Assembly (NCBI GenBank): GCA_007844125.1
Contig: CM017567.1
Coordinates: 9,894,957 to 9,958,956 of the forward strand
Source of the DNA: Sinonovacula constricta
Lineage: Eukaryota > Mollusca > Bivalvia > Cardiida > Solecurtidae
Length of the DNA: 64,000 bases
Direction of reading: 5' to 3'
Position 1 is the first letter of the stretch. The number at the start of each line of letters is the position of its first letter. Made by a program: the position numbers and the translations under genes. Under the pieces are notes generated by a model. That model saw nothing but the letters and a program-made list of their open reading frames with translations, was not told the DNA's origin and searched no databases. Below, piece after piece: positions 59,145 to 64,000 of this stretch.

Positions 59145-60440
59145 CAATAGTTAATTGGGGGATATCTAAAATAGGAGAGTTCGATCAACAACAGTCTGCT
59201 AGAGGGGATACCTAAAATGGGAAGTAAAATAAACAACAGTTGATTAGGGAATATGCCAAAATAGGGAGTCAAAACAACTTAATTGGAGAATATGCACAAA
59301 ATAGGGAGTCAAAACAACTGTTGATTGGAGAATATGCACAAAATGAGGAGTCAAAACAACTGTTGATTGGAGAATATGCACAAAATGAGGAGTCAAAACA
59401 ACAGTTGATTGGAGAATATGCCAAAATAGGGAGTCAAAACAACAGTTGATTGGGGAATATGCCAAAATAGGGAGTCAAAACAACTGTTGATTGGAGAATA
59501 TGCACAAAATAGGGAGTCAAAACAACAGTTAATTGGGGAATATGGCAAAATAGGGAGTCAAAACAACAGTTAATTGGAGAATATGCACAAAATGAAGAGT
59601 CAAATCAACTGTTGACTGGAGAATATGCACAAAAAAGGGAGTCAAAACAACAGTTAATTGGGGAATATGCCAAAATAGGGAGTCAAAACAACAGTTAATT
59701 GGAGAATATGCCAAAATGAGGAGTCAAAACAACTTAATTGGAGAATATGCACAAAATGGGGAGTCAAAACAACTGTTGATTGGAGAATATGCACAAAATG
59801 AGGAGTCAAAACAACTGTTGATTGGAGAATATGCAATAAATAGGGAGTCAAAACAACTGTTGATTGGGGAATATGCCAAAATAGGCAGTCAAAACAACTG
59901 TTGATTGGGGAATATGCCAAAATAGGGAGTCAAAACAACTGTTGATTGGAGAATATGCACAAAATGAGGAGTCAAAACAACTGTTGATTGGAGAATATGC
60001 ACAAAATGGGGAGTCAAAACAACTGTTGATTGGAGAATATGCACAAAATGAAGAGTCAAAACAACTGTTGATTGGAGAATATGCACAAAATGAGGAGTCA
60101 AAACAACTGTTGATTGGAGAATATGCACAAAATGAAGAGTCAAAACAACTGTTGATTGGAGAATATGCACAAAATAGGGAGTCAAAACAACTGTTGATTG
60201 GGGAATATGCCAAAGTAGGGAGTCTAAACAACAGTTGATTGGGGAATATGCCAAAAACAGGGAGTCAAAACAACTGTTGATTGGAGAATATGCCAAAACG
60301 GGGAGTCGAAACAGCTGTTAATTGGAGAATATTCCAAAAAGGGGAGTCGAAACAACTGTTGACTGGAGAATATGCCAAAACAGGGAGTTAGAAAAACAAC
60401 ATTTTATTGGGGGATACACTAAATGGGAAGTAAAATAACA
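59145..60440. repeat. 42-bp minisatellite, about 28 copies, adjacent to an FMNL exon
   Basis: Unit GATTGGAGAATATGCACAAA followed by ATGAGGAGTCAAAACAACTGTT; variants GGGGAATATGCCAAAATAGG are interspersed. The first copies start only about 40 bp from the acceptor of the exon at 59023-59109. The repeated reading frames (GEYAQNEESKQLL, SPINSCFD) come from a period divisible by 3. Confidence 0.95.
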
Positions 60441-60914
60441 TTTTTTACATTAAATGGCAATTTAGAGAGACAACAGTGTGCTGGGTGGAGGAGGGAAGCA
60501 AGGAAGCAATAGCACTATAATTTATGACTCTGGTATGACTTGCATTAGGAATGAACCTGGTCAGCCTCTTTTCCAACCAAAGACGTATCTACTGTGACAC
60601 CAAGCTAATTCCTGATTTTCTTTAGTCATTTATACTTTAAATCATGCACCATATCTTATCACACCCTTCTTATCTTCAACATTATAATTTTAATTATCTT
60701 AATAAAAAAATATATTGATGTAACTGTAATTCTTTTTACTCTTTATTTTATGTTCTCTCGTCTTTCTTTCCTTTTAAGTCCATTCTCATCTGTGATAAAT
60801 ATTACCATATCAACAAATCAAGCATCCTCAAGATTCAGACTAAATTCCTAGAAATTATTGTGCAATTAAAATAAGCATAGTATCTATCATATACACTAAC
60901 CCATAACCTGGTAG

Positions 60915-61022
60915 GCACTACTTTATTAAGCTTAGGCCAATGGTGTAAATCCAGGTCAGCCAGCTCTCCATTGAGAGGTCTCAGATCTGGACCTACACTT
61001 TTGCTACATAGTCTCTACCAAC
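60915..61022. repeat. Foldback-element copy
   Basis: TTAGGCCAATGGTGTAAATC and CAGGTCAGCCAGCTC, then AGATCTGGACCTACACTTTT and TAGTCTCTACC, in the family order. Confidence 0.5.
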
Positions 61023-61325
61023 ACATGTAACTGTTGCATGAAGTTGTGGCAAATATTTTTTATAATTAACAGTTAGTATGAGTAATTAAGAATTGCAGCA
61101 GGCTAGGATGTCCATAACACACATTGAGAACCCAGCCATAAGAAATAAAGCCTCCATTGTTCTCCAACATATTCAGGATATGCTGGATCATGCACTAATG
61201 GGAACAGATGAGCAGTTGTGAAGATCCAGATTTACCCTTACCAAGCTACATTTATCAACAACCTATATTAAAGAATCAGTTATTTCATAACAACTTTCTA
61301 AAAAGTAAACAGTCCTATTCCCCTA

Positions 61326-61438
61326 GACTCAGCAGCAAAGAATCTAGATCCTGATTACTTAGCTCCACACAGGAGCTGGCTGATCACTCTCTACTTTATT
61401 TGCCTAAGCCTGATCAAGATGCACTAAGCAGGCTAAAA
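61326..61438. mobile_element. Intact-looking foldback-element copy
   Basis: ACTCAGCAGCAAAGAATCTA ... TAGCTCC-ACACA-GGAGCTGGCTGATCA ... TATTTGCCTAAG ... CTAAGCAGGCTAAAAG. The centre is a hairpin (TGATTACTTAGCTCC against TGATCAGCCAGCTCC). This copy shows what the 52.17-54.38 kb locus would look like without its array. Confidence 0.6.
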
Positions 61439-61814
61439 GAAAAAGGGAAATACTTATAATGATTTCATTCATTGAAATTCCAAACTGCTGCGACTCATTT
61501 GAATCTTGTAAATAAGAATATTTTTATAACACCAACAATATAATGCTTGTAGTTGCTAGTAATCAAAATAATTTACAGGAGTTGCGAACTGAATCATTTT
61601 GTCCTCGAGAGGCTGAGAAGTTTGAAGTTGTCAACTCTTGGCTGGGAAATGAACCTGACCTACTACCAGACATACCTGTACAGTTACACTGTCAAATTTA
61701 TGATCATTTTAATAATTTACATGTCTTATTTTATTATTTTCAGAGAAAGATCCACCCACCACCATCCAAAAGCTACAGAAATATCTTGAAAGAACCACTG
61801 GTGCACTGTAGGTC

Positions 61815-63103
61815 AGTTAAGACTTTACTCTAAGCCAGCTATTTAAGACAACTTTAAGACAACTTTAAGCCAGCTTTTTAAGACTTAACTCTAAGCCAGC
61901 TATTTAAGACTTTACTCTAAGCCAGCTATTTAAGACTTTACTCTAAGCCAGCTATTTAAGACTACTCTAAGCCAGCTATTTAAGACTTAACTCTAAGCCA
62001 GCTTTTTAAGACTTAACTCTAAGCCAGTTATTTAAGACCTAACTCTAAGCCAGCTATTTAAGACTTAACTCTAAGCCAGCTTTTTAAGACTTAACTCTAA
62101 GCCAGTTATTTAAGACCTAACTCTAAGCCAGCTATTTAAGACTTAACTCTAAGCCAGCTGTTTAAGACTACTCTAAGCCAGCTATTTAAGACTTAACTCT
62201 AAGCCAGCTTTTTAAGACTACTCTAAGCCAGCTTTTTATGACTACTCTTAGCCAGCTATTTAAGACTTTACTCTAAGCCAGCTATTTTAGACTACTCTAA
62301 GCCAGCTATTTAAGACTTAACTCTAAGCCAGCTATTTAAGACTACTCTAAGCCAGCTATTTAATACTTAACTTTAAGCCAGCTATTTAAGTCCTAACTCT
62401 AAGCCAGCTTTTTAATACTTAACTCTAAGCTAGCTATTTAAGACTACTCTAAGCCAGCTATTTAAGACTTAACTCTAAGCCAGCTTTTTAAGACTACTCT
62501 AAGCCAGCTATTTAAGACTTAACTTTAAGCCAGCTTTTTAAGACTACTCTAAGCCAGCTATTTAAGACTTAACTCTAAGCAAGCTATTTAAGACTATGCT
62601 AAGCCAGCTTTTTAAGACTACTCTAAGCCAGCTATTTAAGACTTAACTCTAAGCCAGCTTTTTAAGACTACTCTAAGCCAGCTATTTAAGACTTAACTTT
62701 AAGCCAGCTATTTAAGACGACTCTAAGCCAGCTATTTAAGACTTAACTCTAAGCCAGCTATTTAAGACTACTCTAAGCCAGCTTTGTAAGACTACTCTAA
62801 GCCAGCTATTTAAGACTTAACTCTAAGCTAGCTATTTAAGACTACTCTAAGCCAGCTATTTAAGACTTAACTCTTAGCCAGCTTTTTAAGACTACTCTAA
62901 GCCAGCTATTTAAGACTTAACTTTAAGCCAGCTTTTTAAGACTACTATAAGCCAGCTATTTAAGACTACTCTAAGCCAGCTATTTAAGACTTAACTCTAA
63001 GCCATCTATTTAAGACTACTCTAAGCCAGCTATTTAAGACTTGACTCTAAGCCAGCTATTTAAGACTACTCTAAGCCAGCTTTTTAAGACTACTCTAAGC
63101 CAG
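61815..63103. repeat. 24/26-bp minisatellite with 50-bp higher-order unit
   Basis: Units TTAACTCTAAGCCAGCTATT+TAAGAC (26) and TACTCTAAGCCAGCTATTTA+AGAC (24) mostly alternate, giving a 50-bp higher-order period over about 51 units. The right end runs directly into foldback-element sequence (GGCAAATAGTGCAGCTCCAG at about 63126). Confidence 0.95.
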
Positions 63104-63180
63104 CTAACAATGAACTGACCAGGTTAGGCAAATAGTGCAGCTCCAGATCAGCCAGACTTGCTGCAGAGTCTATAGCAAAT
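63098..63180. repeat. Foldback-element half copy at array edge
   Basis: CTCTAAGCCAGCTAACAATG, then GGCAAATAGTGCAGCTCCAG, ATCAGCCAGAC and CAGAGTCTATAGCAA. Confidence 0.55.
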
Positions 63181-63254
63181 TATCTAATAATGTTTGAATG
63201 CAGATTAAAGAAAATTACTTAGACTTTGTATTTTAATAAATAAAGCAAAATAAG

Positions 63255-64000
63255 GGCTTAAACCTGTAACTGGATCTTATACACACAAGGATAAAGGCTT
63301 AGACAAATTAGCCTCATAAGGTAAGGGGCTAAGACAACTTATACCCACAAGGATAGAGGCTTTGACAACTTATACCACACAGATAAAGGCCGAGACATCT
63401 TATGCACAAACAGATGGGTTCTGAGACAATGTTTACCTACAACAATAAAGGCTTAGACAACTTATACCCACAAAGACAGAGGCTTTGACAACTTATACCC
63501 ACATAGATAGAGGCGAAGACAAATTACACCTACAAAGAAAGAGGTTGAGATAACTTATACCCATAAGGTTAGAGGTTGCAACGACTTATACCCACAAGGA
63601 AAGAAGTTGAGACAACTTTTACCTACAGAGATAGAGACTTAGACAAATAATACCCACAAGGATAAAGGCAGAGATAACTTTATACCCACAAACATTGAGA
63701 AAACTTCTACCCACAAGGAATGTCGTTGAGAAAGCTTATACCCATAGGGTAAGAGGTTGCAATGACTTAAATCCATCAGGCAAGAGGTTGGGACAACTAA
63801 CTCCCACAGGGAAAGAAGTTGAGACAACTTATACCTACAAGAAAAGAATCTTAGACAAATTTGTACCCCCCCAGATGAGACAACTTTTACCCACACGCCC
63901 AGACGTTTTAAGTCAACACTTTTTGCTTAGCAATGGATACAACTTATACCCACATGGATAGAGGCTGAGACAGCTTATACCAAGAAGGATAGAGGCCTAG
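63255..64000. repeat. Degenerate minisatellite of about 31 bp, running off the window
   Basis: Unit near GGCTTAGACAACTTATACCC followed by ACAAGGATAGA. About 23 diverged copies are visible; variants with GGTTGAGA and GGCCGAGA increase to the right. The array continues past position 64000. Confidence 0.85.

Larger units (their letters stand above)
59110..64000 (-). other. FMNL: FMNL 5' intron (continues beyond the window)
   Basis: No exon for the missing N terminus was found here. The intron holds three tandem arrays and two or three foldback copies; 60441-61320 and 61440-61814 otherwise show no feature. Confidence 0.6.

Noticed and set aside
59240..60296. GEYAQNEESKQLL and SPINSCFD repeat proteins
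   Set aside because: They are effects of the 42-bp array in an FMNL intron.
61543..61833. 96-codon plus-strand open frame as a possible gene or FMNL N-terminal exon
   Set aside because: Wrong strand for FMNL, no family motif, and its middle resembles dispersed repeat sequence.

Overview
The window is a piece of a large, AT-rich animal genome. It is most likely from a bivalve mollusc: the inference rests on long introns packed with minisatellites, a tRNA-derived SINE, foldback elements, and dispersed repeats of a kind I associate with bivalve genomes. The species was not determined.

One gene is clear. Most of a formin-like (FMNL/Frl) actin-assembly protein is encoded on the minus strand, from the exon at 59023-59109 down to a TGA stop at 11099-11101. 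I traced 26 coding exons by hand. All have AG/GT boundaries, and the junction phases agree throughout. Together they total 2829 nt, or 942 residues plus the stop. Order in the protein: GTPase-binding/FH3 (armadillo-like) region, dimerisation/coiled coil, a short proline-rich FH1, the full FH2 actin-nucleating domain, and a C-terminal autoinhibitory DAD followed by an Arg-rich tail. The N-terminal exon or exons, with the start codon, lie beyond position 64000. A possible 27-nt in-frame microexon (47243-47269) sits in the 30.4 kb intron.

Layout: 1-11.1 kb is downstream of the gene. It holds a 66-bp minisatellite (1.3-3.0 kb), a SINE relic, AT-rich sequence without a recognisable gene, a small unexplained open frame with a CPIC motif (9.46-9.63 kb) and a 36-bp array (9.9-10.5 kb). 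From 11.1 to 28.6 kb is the compact exon-rich part of the gene. From 28.6 to 59.0 kb is one huge intron with arrays of 63, 23 and 24 bp, three inverted-repeat (MITE-like) insertions, a 556-bp TIR element with internal 168-bp modules, and a SINE with target-site duplications. From 59.1 to 64 kb is another intron, dominated by arrays of 42, 24/26 and about 31 bp.

The most interesting structural point is that eight separate minisatellite arrays cover about 11-12 kb of the window. At least two (52.17-54.38 and 61.82-63.10 kb) are flanked by halves of one dispersed foldback element and look like internal amplifications of it. All positions and copy counts come from reading by eye, without alignment tools.
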